Source: Delphinapterus leucas (Eukaryota; Chordata; Mammalia; Artiodactyla; Monodontidae). Taken from it: a DNA stretch of 64,000 bases. The stretch lies in NCBI RefSeq assembly GCF_002288925.2, contig NW_022097993.1, positions 8,090,185 to 8,154,184 on the forward strand. Direction: 5' to 3'. Numbering within the stretch: position 1 is the stretch's first letter; each line of letters begins with the position of its first letter. The notes under the pieces are model-generated. The model saw nothing but the letters and a program-made list of their open reading frames with translations. It did not search any database and had not been told where the DNA came from. Below are positions 11,832 to 23,762 of the stretch, piece by piece. The position numbers and the translations under genes were made by a program.

Positions 11832-13112
11832 AAATTGTAAAAAATACAATTTCTATTTTCAAATTTCTTCACAATTTTTCATTGACTTTTTTAATATTTT
11901 AAGTACGTTTTCTAACTCTAGGGTTCTTCAAAATGGGTTGGTTGGTTTATTCTGACCTTTCCCATGTTTTCATTTTAAATGCACCCCCTCATACATAGGT
12001 TGTCTTCCACAAAAAAATCTCAGAGACTGAATCTTTTTTGCTTTTCAAATGTTTAAAATGTTCTCCATACACCTAAGAAACATAAATTGGAGAATGTTTC
12101 AACAATCATGTAACGAAGTTGGATAACTAGGTACTGTCACTGAGTCTCCACAGTGGATCTTATCCTTCCACCAGAAAAAAAGTGCTGCATCAGTGTGTCC
12201 CCAAAATGTCCCACAAGAACTGGGGGTGAACTCCAACAGGAGGCAAAAGATGAGAGGAACTGGCTTGTTGACTTAGAAGGAGAGCTGGTGCTACCGTTGT
12301 CTTGCATGAATACTCCACCAAACACTCCCAACCACGAGGACAGGTTCCGCGTACTTTAAAGTGTAATTATCTACAACTACCTACGACATGAAAATGTTAA
12401 TGATTCTCATGTGTTCTGATGATTCTGAGCCCCAGGAGTGCTTATTCAGGATGAATGTGATGACAAGTAGAAACATTAGCCTGAAGATCACACACCGACA
12501 AAAAGTCACTCTGTGATTGAACAGAGATTCGTCCTGATCAACTTAGATGATCTCCGGACTAGATCTCTACTTTCACATCCTAAATTTCTAACATTTTATA
12601 AAGTAAAAAATTACCAGTAAAGTCAAAGAAGCTCAAGTTATTTTCCAAACAGACTATAGTTTTCTTGAAATGATCAAAAAAAATCTGTTACAATAAATAA
12701 ATTTTAGCAAAACAAGACTCCCTCAGTGAAGAAACAGCTAAACCCAACTGAGGCTCATCCACTGCAGACGCTGTTCATGTTCTCTCCTGAAGAAGCCCTG
12801 TTTTAAAACCAGAACCTGATAGAGTGGGTGCTTGGAATAGGAGCAGAACCTTGGAAATTGAACAAGGTGCCACTTTTTCTTTGTAAAGTTTGTAGCTGGG
12901 AGTTAAAAACCTAAAATATTATGAGCAAAAACATCATTTTTTAATATTTTAATATATTTTTAATATATGCTAAATGCTACCATGTGATTATTTTCTTGTA
13001 AATTATCAATTGTCTTCGTTTAAACGTAAAGCTCACCTTCTGCTCCGCCACCTCTTTCACTACCCCAAACAACACCCGCCCCCCACAAAGCCAATCCAGC
13101 AGACGACCACTC

Positions 13113-13154
13113 TGAATGAAGGAATGAATGAATGAGTGAATGAATGAATGAATG
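13113..13154 (+). repeat. (GAAT)n tetranucleotide repeat
   Basis: A run of GAAT units interrupted by GAAG and GAGT. It is a short microsatellite near the exon 32 donor. Confidence 0.9.
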
Positions 13155-13199
13155 CCTGGCGTAACTCCCAAAGTCTCACGAACCCCAGGACACACTTAC

Positions 13200-13302
13200 T
13201 TGGTTCATAGTAATCCATTATGGACACTGAAGCATCTTGTGTATTTGACACTCTAAAGTTTCTCACAGAAGGAATATCAACACAGAACTGGGTTTCATTT
13301 AC
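13200..13302 (-). CDS. CD109: CD109 exon 32
   Basis: This exon is 103 nt (34 codons + 1), acceptor TTTTCAAG and donor GTAAGT. It encodes VNETQFCVDIPSVRNFRVSN then TQDASVSIMDYYEP. NET is a possible N-glycosylation site. DYYEP is the conserved end of the receptor-binding domain. A (GAAT)n tract lies about 45 bp past the donor. Confidence 0.97.
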
Positions 13303-14973
13303 CTTGAAAAATACAAAAGACTTTTAAGGGTGTGGCAAATTATGTGTTCAAGAGAAAGTAAAAGACATTTCTATCTCTTATCCTTTTATCAAACAGCTAT
13401 AGAAATGAACACTTAGGGAGCGTTTCTACACACCCGGTACTGGGGTAAGCACTGTATAGAAATTACATCATTTATCTTGTAAAACAGTCCTTGCATGATC
13501 GGTATTGTCCTTACTTCCATTTTACTGAAATGGATACTGAGAATTAGAGTGGTGAAGTAAGCAGAGCCCAGAAGTGCATGTCCCTGGCCCTGGTGCTTCA
13601 CCAAAATCCCCCGTCTCAGCTTTGCACCCCATCCTGGTTGCTACTACTGACTCACACCAGCCCCCTTCTCTGGAGAATCACCCTCAGCTCATGCGAGTCA
13701 CCTCATCCAGTAAGTGAAGTAACCTCAGAGTGGGAGGTGTGGCCCACAACCAATAACTGACTGATATGGGCACACAAGGCCAGCCTCCTTGCCTCCAGGA
13801 AGGACACTTAATGCCAATCTGGCAAATAATACTGGTTAAGGAATCTGAAATTGATAAATTCCTTTAAACATTCCATTACATACCAATTAGCAGTAAGTGA
13901 AAAGACAAATTAGTCAGTCAAAATGTAATGGACACTCCAAACCTAATTACATTATTTTAAAAAACCTTAAATGTATTTTTCAAACCCCAAATTAGGCCCA
14001 TGGCTATCAAACAGTATTTAATATATGAAAATCACTGAACAGCAAAAGAATCTAGAAACTTTGAATTAGTTTTAACAGCTTTTTAACCAAAGTGGTTTTT
14101 GAAGTCTTAAAACAAAAAGAACATTAAGGAACTAGATTTTTCAAAGTAGATTCACTGCTGAAACAATATGATTGATTCACACTTGGCAAAACTGGAATAA
14201 GAAACATACATATTCCCCCCATGTAACATGAAATCCTAAGAACACTTAGAATTCAATTTTGATTCCACATATGAATTTCATATAGATGTCAGGAGAATAA
14301 ACTTACATACCAGCAGTTTTGAGACATAACAAGTAGAGTCTTAAATTCCACACTAACCTTTCTCTCACATATTTTATGCACCTTATTCTTGGATCAGTAG
14401 CTTTCACACAGTAATGGGAAGAGTACATGAAAATTACATAATAATTTTGTGTAAGGACCAAACCTCTGAGAATATTCTATGATTTAAGCACCTAACTTTT
14501 CAATGCAGGAATATTAACCCTTTAGGGATATATTAAAAGCCTTTTTTTATGAAAGCATTTTAAAACATGTAATTAAAGCTTTCACCGTCAGCATTTTTTT
14601 TTTCATCAGCAGCATTTACACAAACATGTTTAGCAATTCCCTGAAGCTAAGGAGTTCTCCAGTTGACATCTGGACTGCATTTTGGAAATTATATCACAGC
14701 AATTCTCTTTGTTGAACATCTGGTATGAAATAATAATTTTGTTATCAAGACTTTCATCAGGCTCACCATTCATAGTAATTCTCCTTAAACTAATTTTATA
14801 ATAATGTCTTTTTAGTGAGGACAACAGAGAGTTGCCATGTGAAAGCTGTTCAGGGACACAAAAAGCCAAAATAATGACGTAAAGAAAACGTTTAAAGTAA
14901 AGGTAAATTTGAACACAATAAATAGTGGCTTTGTCAGTGGTTACCAATGCGAAACTTAGGTTTTACTACTTAC
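13303..14973 (-). other. CD109: CD109 intron 31
   Basis: It holds one antisense MIR-like fragment at about 13395-13590. The rest is A/T-rich with nothing recognised. Confidence 0.85.
13395..13590 (-). mobile_element. MIR SINE remnant
   Basis: Antisense MIR wording: GGTACTGGGGTAAGCACTGT, then a CTTCCATTTTACTGAAATGG core and AGCAGAGCCCAGAAGTG. It is an old and diverged copy. Confidence 0.6.
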
Positions 14974-15121
14974 AGAGTCTAAGTAGAGGTTGAGTTTTCC
15001 ATGGTCGTGTTCTACTTTTTTCACGGTCTCACTCAGGGAAATGGCATCTGAGGACACGGTAAAACCACTGAGGAGGTTAATTTCCATAAGGGCCATGCCA
15101 CTTCTACCTGGGCCTAGAAAC
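14974..15121 (-). CDS. CD109: CD109 exon 31 (receptor-binding-like domain)
   Basis: This exon is 148 nt (1 + 49 codons), acceptor GATTTAG and donor GTAAGT. It encodes FLGPGRSGMALMEINLLSGF and ends GKLNLYLDS. SGMALMEINLLSGF is the hallmark of the A2M receptor-binding domain. A second AG 7 nt inside the exon (positions 15115-15114) would break the frame, so 15121 is taken as the start. Confidence 0.96.
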
Positions 15122-15981
15122 CTAAATCAAAGAGGAGAGGATAGAAGAGAACCCTTTAGGAAAAACCTAAAGCTGTTGGCAAACTATCTTCATATAAATA
15201 TTAAAACCGCCAAGTGTTATTCCAAATATTTACCGTTTCCTTGAAATAAAAAATTACTACAGAAAACTGTAAAAAGGTAATCCTTTCCTTACAGGTCTGA
15301 AATTCTTATAACTTTCAACCACATGAGGAATAGAACAACGGGTCCATTTGTCAGTCAGCATGAAATGCCTGCAATGCAGCAGACCTGGGCCCCTGGGTTT
15401 AAGAAAGGCAAACTTTGCCCCTTCGGTGGGCAAATCTGTTTTCTAGTGGCTGATACCAAACGACATTGCATTTTTCATTTTCCCAAAAGCTGATGGCACT
15501 AAGCTCTCCAACTCAAAGCTAGGAAACGAAAAAGAGGCATCGCTTGACCGCTTAGCAGGAGACAGCGGCCAAGTCATCAACAACCTCTTCTTCATCGGGT
15601 TTTAGAAAAAAGAAGACCAGTAGGCAAGGTCCTTCCCTTTCTTCTCCCACATACTTGGAGCACATTTTGTGTTTGCTTTAGCCACCTCGGGAGAATGACA
15701 AACCTTGGAAAGCTTTATCACACTGCTCGTTCTTTAACCCTGTTGTACACGTCGTGAATATCAAAGCATCTGGGCACCAACAACATTTTGTCTCCTTTAA
15801 ACTAATTATTTTTCTAAAATCAATAGATGGCAAGAGCTTTTTGTTTGGATCTGAAACAGCCCAATGTCAGTATGGAAAGGAGTTTGTCTCCAACATGAAA
15901 GTCTCTTAGCATCGTTCAGTTGGTTCCTGTTGTCCTTTAAATGGCAAAAGCAACAAGGGCACGTAGAAAATCTTGCTTTTT

Positions 15982-16184
15982 TTGGGGGGGGGGGGTTACG
16001 CGGGCCTCTCACTGTTGTGGCCTCTCCCGCTGCGGAGCACAGGCTCCCGGCGCGCAGGCTCAGCGGCCATGGCTCACGGGCCCAGCCGCTCCGCGGCACG
16101 TGGGATCCTCCCGGACCGGGGCACGAACCGGGGTCCCCTGCATCGGCAGGCGGACTCTCAACCACTGCGCCACCAGGGAAGCCC
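15982..16184 (-). mobile_element. CHR-1-type SINE with target-site duplications
   Basis: The minus strand reads GGGCTTCCCTGGTGGCGCAG at the 5' end (16184) and the full tRNA(Glu)-like head and CHR body. The flanking direct repeat AAAATCTTGCTTTTT occurs at 15967-15981 and 16185-16199. The tail is a run of 12 G on the plus strand instead of the usual A/T run. Confidence 0.95.
15984..15995 (+). repeat. Poly-G run (12 G) in SINE tail
   Basis: The homopolymer TTTT-G12-TT replaces the oligo-dT expected at the tail of the antisense SINE. Confidence 0.9.
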
Positions 16185-16659
16185 AAAATCTTGCTTTTTA
16201 AAGTAGCAAACTGATGCCTGCCAAACGCGATTGAAAAGCCACACAGTACAAGTGCAGACTGCAGTGGGCTCGGTGATCCCGGGCAGCTGAAACCATCTGC
16301 TGGTGAGGCACTCAGCCAGAAGAGATGCTATTGAAAACCAATACGGGCATTAAAACTAGAGGGGTTTTAGAGATGAGAAAAACAGCCCACCTGCTTAGAT
16401 ATGATGACTTTAGTGCCTCATCAGAAGTGCTTTGGTTGACCTGGTCTTTCCACCAGCCAGGGCAGAATTTGTTAAATTACTAGGCCATAGAGAAACGTTT
16501 TCTGAGGTGAGTAAGGGCTTGGACCCTACTGATGATAATAAAGTACCTGAAACACCAGCTATTCTTTTTATAAAGTGCCACTGAAAGAATTCATTTAAAA
16601 TGTAGTTTGTATTTCATAGCAGATTTTTCTCAGAAAACTAGTAGCAACATCTAAATCCT

Positions 16660-17562
16660 TTTTATAAAGCCCCCAACCCTGACATTAAAACACTTCCCTT
16701 CTCCAGGTCCTCCAAAAAAAGAAAGAAAGAAAAAGATATAGATGTCCTCTACCTAGCAAAGTCTATTGCCTGTCTGATTCCCTGATGCTGGATTAAGATT
16801 TGGAATCCTGCATCTTTACATGAGCCCCTATAAACAGTGAAACCCCATTATGGTCTGAATCTCAGTTTCACCTCATTTTCCTCCTCTGTGTCTTTACCTG
16901 ACCTCCCTAAGAGGTAAAATCCTTCTCATTGCTCCATAAGGCTATTCTTCTTTGCCCTTTTCAAAAGTAGAATTTTAGACTTGTTATAAGCAGCTATTTG
17001 CAGGAAACCACTCTCACAAGGAAACCCCTTTTCCTGCCACATTAGCAAAGCTACATTGTAACTAACCTTAAACCAGGTGCCCCCGTGCTCTACTCATCTC
17101 CAGCCCAAGCACACTTTTCAAATCTTTTGATCACACAATACCTTGCCTAACCTGTTGGTTCTTTCTGTAGATCAAAAAAGTAGAAATGAAGAATAAGTAA
17201 TTAACAGATGACCAGATCTCTTCCCCAGCTTCCCCTTTAGTAATTATATACACAAACTGTGTGAACAAGGTAACATCTAAAGAAAGATCACAAGAAGTCC
17301 ACAAGCCTGCAAACGGGGGCCGGGTGGGGGGGGATGGCAATGGCTCTGACCCCCCATCTCAACGATTAACTGAGATTACTCCCTTTTTTCCCTTTAAAAA
17401 CTGTCACAGCTGGACTGAATCTTCAGAGTTGATCTCAGGACATGAGTCCACCTTCTCCCCAGATTGCCGGCTTTCCTGATTAAAGCATCTTTCCTTTCTA
17501 CCAACAACTGCCTCTCAGTTATTGACTTTCAAGCGGCAAGCAGCCAGACCTCAGTTCGGTAA
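16660..17562 (+). mobile_element. ERV-type LTR remnant
   Basis: The right end reads CTTTCCTGATTAAAGCATCT (poly(A)-signal-like), then CTGCCTCTCAGTTATTGACT and CAGACCTCAGTTCGGTAACG. These are typical of the R-U5 end of gammaretrovirus-like LTRs. CCCTTTAAAAAC about 80 bp before it resembles the TATA position. No viral genes are present, so it is a solo LTR. The left boundary is uncertain. Confidence 0.55.
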
Positions 17563-17599
17563 CGTTGTTTTCAGGATTTATTTTTACTAATTTCTGTCT

Positions 17600-17745
17600 C
17601 CTCTTCCAAATAGTAAGTTCTGTGAAGACAAGGTTGTGTCTTTTTGGCTAACCATTATATTCCAGATCCTGACACTGTGTCTGGCACATAATGGAGACTA
17701 AACCAATATTTACTGAGCGAATGAATGACTGAAGGAGTAAATGAG
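17600..17745 (+). mobile_element. L2 LINE 3' end fragment
   Basis: Typical L2 3' wording: GTGAAGACAAGGTTGTGTCT, GTGTCTGGCACATAATGGAG and TTTACTGAGCGAATGAATGA. Confidence 0.65.
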
Positions 17746-17759
17746 AAAAGCAGGGATAA

Positions 17760-17880
17760 CGATAGCCCTTACTTTACAGAGTAATTCTAAGGATTAAATA
17801 AGACATGTGTGCAAGTCATTGATACAATGCCTGGCATGTAAGTTTGTGATAAATGTAGGTGGTTGTTGTTTAAATAATAA
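17760..17880 (+). mobile_element. MIR SINE 3' fragment
   Basis: The order AAGGATTAAATAAGACATGT then ACAATGCCTGGCATGTAAGT matches the MIR 3' half. Confidence 0.55.
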
Positions 17881-18084
17881 TAACCTGATGTTGTTATTCT
17901 GGAACAGAGCCCAGTTGCAATCTTAGTAAAGTATAATGGGAGTCCTACTTTCTTCTCAGCTGAAAAGGAAGCTACTGCAGAGATTCTAATATCCCCAAGT
18001 TGCTGGTTCAAAATGCCCAAACAGGTGAGGAAAGGGGCAAACACATTGACAATTTATACCAAAATCAGGAACAGGAAGGCCCTG

Positions 18085-18311
18085 AGACTTCCCTGGTGGT
18101 CCAGTGGGTAAGACTCCACACTCCCAATGCAGGAGGCCCAGGTTCAATCCCTGGTCGGGGAACTAGATCCCACATGCATGCCGCAACTAAGAAGTTCACA
18201 TGCTGCAACCAAGAAGTCCGCATGCTGCAACTAAGAGCCCACATGCCTCAAAGAAGATCCCGCATGCCGCAACTAAGACCTGGCATGGCCAAAATAAATA
18301 ATATTTTTAAA
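18085..18311 (+). mobile_element. CHR-2-type tRNA-derived SINE (long)
   Basis: The head is GACTTCCCTGGTGGTCCAG and the B-box-like GGTTCAATCCCTGG. It is followed by four imperfect copies of a CATGCTGCAACTAAGA unit and the tail GGCCAAAATAAATAAT. The internal tandem units are a normal feature of this subfamily. Confidence 0.9.
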
Positions 18312-19387
18312 AATACTTTCCAAAAAACAAAAGGAACAAAAAGGCCCAAGATAGGAGGGATGGTAGCAGCAATGGAGGAGACTGGGTTCAGGCAATGGCT
18401 AAGAAGGTTGACCATCTGGAGAAACACCTACAGATGACCTTGGGAGGATCTGGCAGCTCAGGGCCACATCAGTGACCTCCAGCCCAACAACAGCCCAAGG
18501 TCAACCAGACGCTACGGGATATTTAAAAAGGGCAGGCAGCAGCTCCCCAATATCAGTGCATCTTGCAGTAACACCCAGCTGAACACCAAATCATGCAGAG
18601 CTAAGAGGGGAGATTGACAAGGAAGAAATTTTAGTCTCTTGCTTCAAGAACTTTCTGAAGGACTTGCTCTCAAACTTATGTGTGCATTAGAATAAGCAAG
18701 AAAGCTGAAGGCGGCTTCACAGACCCTGAATCTATGAAGTCAGTAGTCTTGAAACGGATACCTTTTTCTTATGACTTAACAAGATCCTCAGATGCTCTGG
18801 ACACAGAGCAAATTTAATAGCCACCTTATTAAGTACTCCCAGAAGCTGTTAAGTGCCTAATTATCCAATGCAAGGATCTTCTAAACTGGAATATTTTCAC
18901 TGTGTCTAAAAAAAAAAACTATGCTCGTCACTGAACTTGCACACGCTTATGAAGTTTTGAGTTAAGTGCACAAAACTAAACGTTAAATATGAACCTGGAA
19001 TAATTACTTCACAGAAAAATGAGCAACAAAAAGAAATAATCAACTTTGCAGTATTAAACATGATTCGTTAAAGTTTTTCTAAATTAAACCTGAGTTTTAT
19101 TAAACTTTTATATTCAAACTTGTTATAAATACAAGGAAAACTTGTAAGTAAGTTGGGCATGCTGAGAAATGCTTAAATACAATCAGCAGTATTTCTAGTT
19201 TGTAATCTGAAGTGTAATGCATAACTGAAATCTTTGTTAAATGTAACGCCTTACATTGATATAGTTCAATAACTATACAGAGTTATATTGAATATAATTA
19301 AATATATAAACAACCATATATATTTAATTAAATCTTCAAATCTAATTTTTCAGGAGAAGGAGAAAAAGGAGGGACTTAGATACTAAC

Positions 19388-19530
19388 CTTGTGCACACAT
19401 TCAAATTCAAGTGATTGATATCATCTTTATCATCTTTTACAGCAATGTCTAAATCAAAGGCTTCTTGATCTTGGATAGATCTTTGGATTATGGAAGATCT
19501 GGAATCTTTCACATTATAAATAACATTAAG
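19388..19530 (-). CDS. CD109: CD109 exon 30 (furin-site region)
   Basis: This exon is 143 nt (47 codons + 2), acceptor ATTACAG and donor GTTAGT. It encodes LNVIYNVKDSRSSIIQRSIQ then DQEAFDLDIAVKDDKDDINH and LNLNVCT. In human the stretch before SIQ is RRRR, the site where furin cleaves CD109 into two chains. Here it reads I-I-Q-R. The exon opens the C-terminal receptor-binding-like domain. The split codon completed by exon 31 reads AGG (Arg), against Ser in human. Confidence 0.96.
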
Positions 19531-20332
19531 CTGTAATAAATAACAAATAAGCATAAATAATAAGTTACTAGCAATAAATTGCCTTCATTATGTATCCTAA
19601 ATATTAGGTAATGATTCTCTTTGGGATAAACCCAACTAGATTGGTAATCTTCAACCTAAAAAAGAATTAGTTTTACTAGCTAACGAAGTATCATTAACAA
19701 ATATAATTATAAAAGTTTATAAACGATGATGTTTAAAATTGAGAAAATTGTTAGGTAATATTCCAAGTATCAGAGACCATCGTGGACAATATTCATGTGC
19801 ATTTTTTTTTCAAATAATGTAAAACATTCCCTTGAGGGAAAAAGTTAAACTATTGCCAAGTTTCCTGAAAGCATCCACTAATTTCTAAGCTCTGCTGCCC
19901 AACTGGAGTTATTTTTCACAAACTGGAACTATCAGTAAGATAAATCAAAATGTTTTCACCCAAGAGCCTTGGTGGAACAAAAACCTATTCAACTGCTAAG
20001 GCTTCTTTTTCGATCACACCATGTTTTTCAAAGAGGATGAAATAAATGATGGATTTCAAGTCAACTGGGTCTTTTTCAGCATATACTCTGTGCCCACCAC
20101 CAATGTGAATGGCGCTGTGGGGACCCTGAGGAGGTGTGAGGACCAGTGTTTCCCTCGAAGGGACCCTAATATCAGAAGCTTGGGAATGTCCTCTAAATTT
20201 CCTAGGCCTGCCTCATGTCAAGTCGAATGGGATCTATTTAAATTCTTCACCCCTTCCGCTTTTTTTGATACTAAGGTTCATAAACCTTACTATTATATGT
20301 AATACTGTATTTTTCTTTGCTAATACTTAAAT

Positions 20333-20335
<3 letters not shown>

Positions 20336-20373
<38 letters not shown>
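20336..20373 (+). repeat. (CA)n microsatellite
   Basis: About 19 uninterrupted CA units. Confidence 0.97.
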
Positions 20374-20376
<3 letters not shown>

Positions 20377-21319
20377 CCCCTCTGACCTAAACGTGTAGTA
20401 TCCACTGTGGATTTACATACTTAAAAAAAAAATCCTCTCTCTAAGCCTTCATCTTTCAAATCATCTTTCAAACCTAAGAGTTCCAACTTTTTATTCTGCC
20501 ACACCTACATCATATAATCCTTCCTCCCCTTGATCATTCTGGAATATCTCAGTCTGGACATTCTCCAACTTTTTCTTAAACTACAATTAAAAGTGTAGAG
20601 TGTTCTTGGAGCAGCTGAAGAACGGTTCCATCGATTGGAGAGATAGTCTCCGTGATTTTCATTACCCCCTTTCCCGTGGCACGCATTTTCCTTTAGAGAC
20701 CAATCTCATCACAGAACAAACACGACTACTAGATTTGTCCCCTGGGTCATAATTAATATTCATCTATAACTAAGTGTTAGCATTTATATTTGGTCCACAA
20801 CAGAGTTGAACTGCTCACTCAGAGAACGTCAAGAAATCTTGCAGTTTATTTCCAATAGCTTTGCTTTTTATCATTTATTGCAAACCTGAGAGTTTTCCTT
20901 GCCCTCCTTTTTCCAGAGCACTTACAAAAATATCAACTAAAGGAAATGTCAATACCTATTTCTGGGTGACCAGCTTTTTTGCAAACTTTTTCTCCATTAC
21001 AAGAAGTACCTATTGGTCCCTACGTTTCATTTTCTGCATGTTAATGCAACATAGGACTGGTGAACATTCTGACCACTAGGTACCATATTTACTGCTGTGT
21101 CCTTCAAATCTCAAATAAAAATCATCTGACTTCAGTAACTTATCTACATTTGGTTTATCAAGAATGAGTTCCAACCAATTTGGTGGTTTAAGTACATAAA
21201 ATTTTTCAATCGTATCTAAAATATCTTATGTATTTACTTTTGGATTTACTCTTCACATAAAAAGACAGCTTGAGGGTGAGAATTTTCACATGGTCTTTGT
21301 TAGTAAAGACCAATACAAA

Positions 21320-21490
21320 GGGACTTCCCTGGCGGTCCGGTAGTTAAGCCTTCGCCTTCCAACACAGGGGGTACGGGTTTGATCCCTGGTTGGGGAGTTA
21401 AGATCTCACGTGCCTCATGATCAAAAAGCCAAAACATAAAATAGAAGCAATATTGTAACAAATTCAACAAAGACTTTTTTTTAAAAAAAA
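21320..21490 (+). mobile_element. CHR-2-type SINE with target-site duplications
   Basis: The head is GGGACTTCCCTGGCGGTCCG and the B-box-like GGGTTTGATCCCTGG; it is diverged. Flanking direct repeats AAAGACCAATACAAA (21305-21319) and AAAGACCGATACAAA (21491-21505) differ by one base. Confidence 0.9.
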
Positions 21491-22535
21491 AAAGACCGAT
21501 ACAAATTATTCACTCTTGTCTTTCTATCCTTTTCATTGAATACTGTTCTTTTTAACTGTGATTTTTCCTTGATTTTAAAAAACATTTACTGTGTTTTGAG
21601 TATCGTACAAAATAATCTTCACATTATTTCTAAGTTTCCAAATTATACCTGACCATGTACCCTTCACATTGTGCCTTAGAAAGTACATCTGTTCTCTCAA
21701 CTAGAATAGTTGTACTGGTTTTTGAAAAAGTACTTTTTCTCTATAATAGCCTTTTTTTTTTAACTTTCTCAGTAAATCTTTCAGGGTTTGTTTGGTTTGT
21801 TTTTTCTAACCAAGCACATAATCTTTTTTAGTACTATCACGTATTATTTTGCATCCCAATAACATGGTTTTAGGTCCCCATGATTTTCATGTATTATTAA
21901 GCATAATAACGTCCATTCAGTATTTTATATACTACTTCCATGTTATTGTATCCCAACTACACCATAAAGGGTAGATTTCTTTAGATTTTCTTCCTAGAGC
22001 AGAGCACTGAACATCTCATGCTCTAATTGTTTTATTTACTATAATATAAAATTTTACAGCAAAGGGACACATTTCCTATCTTCAAGTCAATTACTTATAA
22101 TACCATGTTGACCTTTATATTGTTAAATGAATATTAAGAAATGGTAAGTAAAATGCTATATGGTTATCAGGTCACAGTAGAAACTCTACCCAGTATTACA
22201 ATTTCTAAGCTGTATTTTTACAAAAAAAGGTGGGAGTTCCCAACAATTCACATGAATCATATTGGAGGATTTTAATCCTTACTTCAAAAAGCATATAATA
22301 CTCAAGAAATATTATCAAACTATAGATTATCAAACTATATAGTTGCTGTCTACTCACTAGTTAGTAACATCTCCGACACTCTTTGTTAAAGATAGTGATT
22401 TACCTTGTCTAAGTCATAGAAATAAATCATTACGAATTTTATATCATCTAAGTTAAAGATTTAGCAGTGCCCCAAACCAAAGAATTAGTATAGCAAGTCC
22501 TATTTAACAAAACAAAAATAAACATTATTACATAC

Positions 22536-22601
22536 CTGACAAATAGCAAATCCAAAACCGCTTGCAGAAATATTAACTGCAGTTGGCTGTACCACAGCAA
22601 G
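22536..22601 (-). CDS. CD109: CD109 exon 29
   Basis: This short exon is 66 nt (22 codons, phase 0/0), acceptor TATTCAG and donor GTATGT. It encodes LAVVQPTAVNISASGFGFAI then CQ, differing from my recollection of human only by S for N. It contains a possible N-glycosylation site (NIS). It is too short for automatic ORF detection and was found from protein collinearity and splice sites. Confidence 0.96.
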
Positions 22602-23606
22602 CTGAATAAAGGCGGAAAAAGGTGAATAAGGCTAATTGTCCATATCTACGTCCTTCCAGCCGGCACGAGAGACCGCTGTTATCCCTCACTGGGAGTGTAA
22701 GCTGTGTGCGCTGTGAAGTTCTAAGAACTTTACATGCCTCACATGTCAAAAGTTATGGGTCAACCAGATAAGGGGGGTGAAGGCTGAGGAAGTACACGTT
22801 AGTGCTGTGGACAGGTCTGCCCTTCTGTAGGGGCTGTAGCATGAAAGACAAGAAATGGAAGTCATTCCTCCCTCCTCAAGCCTCCCTCAGCATCCAAGTC
22901 GCTGGCCTTCCTGAGAACACAATGGCACACCATCACTGACTGGAACCAACACTCCTTCTTTTTCCTTTGCCATCAACCCTCTCCCTCAGGTTCTAGCCTT
23001 AAAGTTACCGCTTTCACCCATTACCCTCAACTTCCTACAAAGTTAACCAACGGAAAAAAGTTAGGGTTTAGCATAGCCCTTCATTCCATTTTAAAGAAAG
23101 AGTTCTACTACTGGTTCTATCAATTCACCTAAGAGGACATGTGGTGCAGCCTAAAGGAACATGGTCTTCGAAATCATGGGTTCAAATCCTAGCTCTACTG
23201 TTACTAGCACCATGATCTTGGGAGAGTTAGCTAAACTCTCTTAGCCTCAGTTTTATAATATGTACAGTGGGGATAAAGGTACTTGGTCTGAGAAGTAAAT
23301 GCAATAAATAGCACATGTAAAGAAATCTGGCACAGGGCCTGCAAAGAATAGGAGCTCAACGGGTATTCATTCCTCTCCCAGTAAGACAGGGCCCACGTTT
23401 CCTCCTTTTCCAAATCTGTCCAAAGTTCTCAACCCCTCCTCCCTTCCCCAGCTCGGCAAATTCAACCAAAGGAGGGTACTCCTTCCTGCCAGCACAGAGC
23501 TCTGGGAACAAGTCTTTGTTGAAGTCAACAGAAAGGAAATAAAGCAGTACTCCAGCAGAAGGAAGCATCTACACAGACATTCGGAGAGGCACGCCCTTGT
23601 CCACAC
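22602..23606 (-). other. CD109: CD109 intron 28
   Basis: It contains one MIR copy. Nothing else is recognised. Confidence 0.85.
23145..23365 (+). mobile_element. MIR SINE
   Basis: A near full MIR: GGGTTCAAATCCTAGCTCTA, TCTTAGCCTCAGTTTTATAA, GGCACAGGGCCTGCAAAGAA and AGCTCAACGGGTATTC in the expected order. Confidence 0.85.
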
Positions 23607-23762
23607 CTCAGCCGTCTGGAGGAGAAAGCGGTTCTGTGGGCTAATCACAAAATTCACAGGACTCAGTGAACCGGACCCCACCACGGTCACTTGGATATTT
23701 GTCTCTTCTGTGTTCATTAGGGCTGCAAACTCAGACAGGGCCTTCAAGGCCACAATGGTGTC
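23607..23762 (-). CDS. CD109: CD109 exon 28 (CUB second part)
   Basis: This exon is 156 nt (52 codons, phase 0/0), acceptor CCAACAG and donor GTGTGG. It starts DTIVALKALSEFAALMNTEE and ends PQNRFLLQTAE. T-x-VALKALSEFA marks the last thioester-domain helix. The rest is the second CUB portion. Confidence 0.96.

Larger units (their letters stand above)
11155..13199 (-). other. CD109: CD109 intron 32
   Basis: It contains A/T palindromes at 11770-11831 and a (GAAT)n tract at 13113-13154. No SINE or LINE is recognised. Confidence 0.9.
15122..19387 (-). other. CD109: CD109 intron 30
   Basis: It holds a CHR SINE with poly-G tail, an ERV-type LTR remnant, an L2 fragment, a MIR fragment and a second CHR SINE. 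About 18320-19380 shows nothing I can name. Confidence 0.85.
19531..22535 (-). other. CD109: CD109 intron 29
   Basis: It contains a (CA)n microsatellite and one CHR SINE. The remaining A/T-rich sequence shows nothing I can name. Confidence 0.85.

Noticed and set aside
15114..15115. Alternative acceptor AG inside exon 31
   Set aside because: Use of this AG would remove 7 nt and break the frame. The 15121 start keeps phase and collinearity.
16660..17562. Possible complete endogenous retrovirus with the LTR at 62270
   Set aside because: The two LTR-like stretches are 45 kb apart, differ in sequence, and no internal viral genes lie between them. They are independent solo remnants.
18180..18290. 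Four spaced CATGCTGCAACTAAGA-like units, CRISPR-like at first sight
   Set aside because: They are the usual internal tandem units of a CHR-2 SINE in a mammalian intron. The spacers are repeat-derived too.
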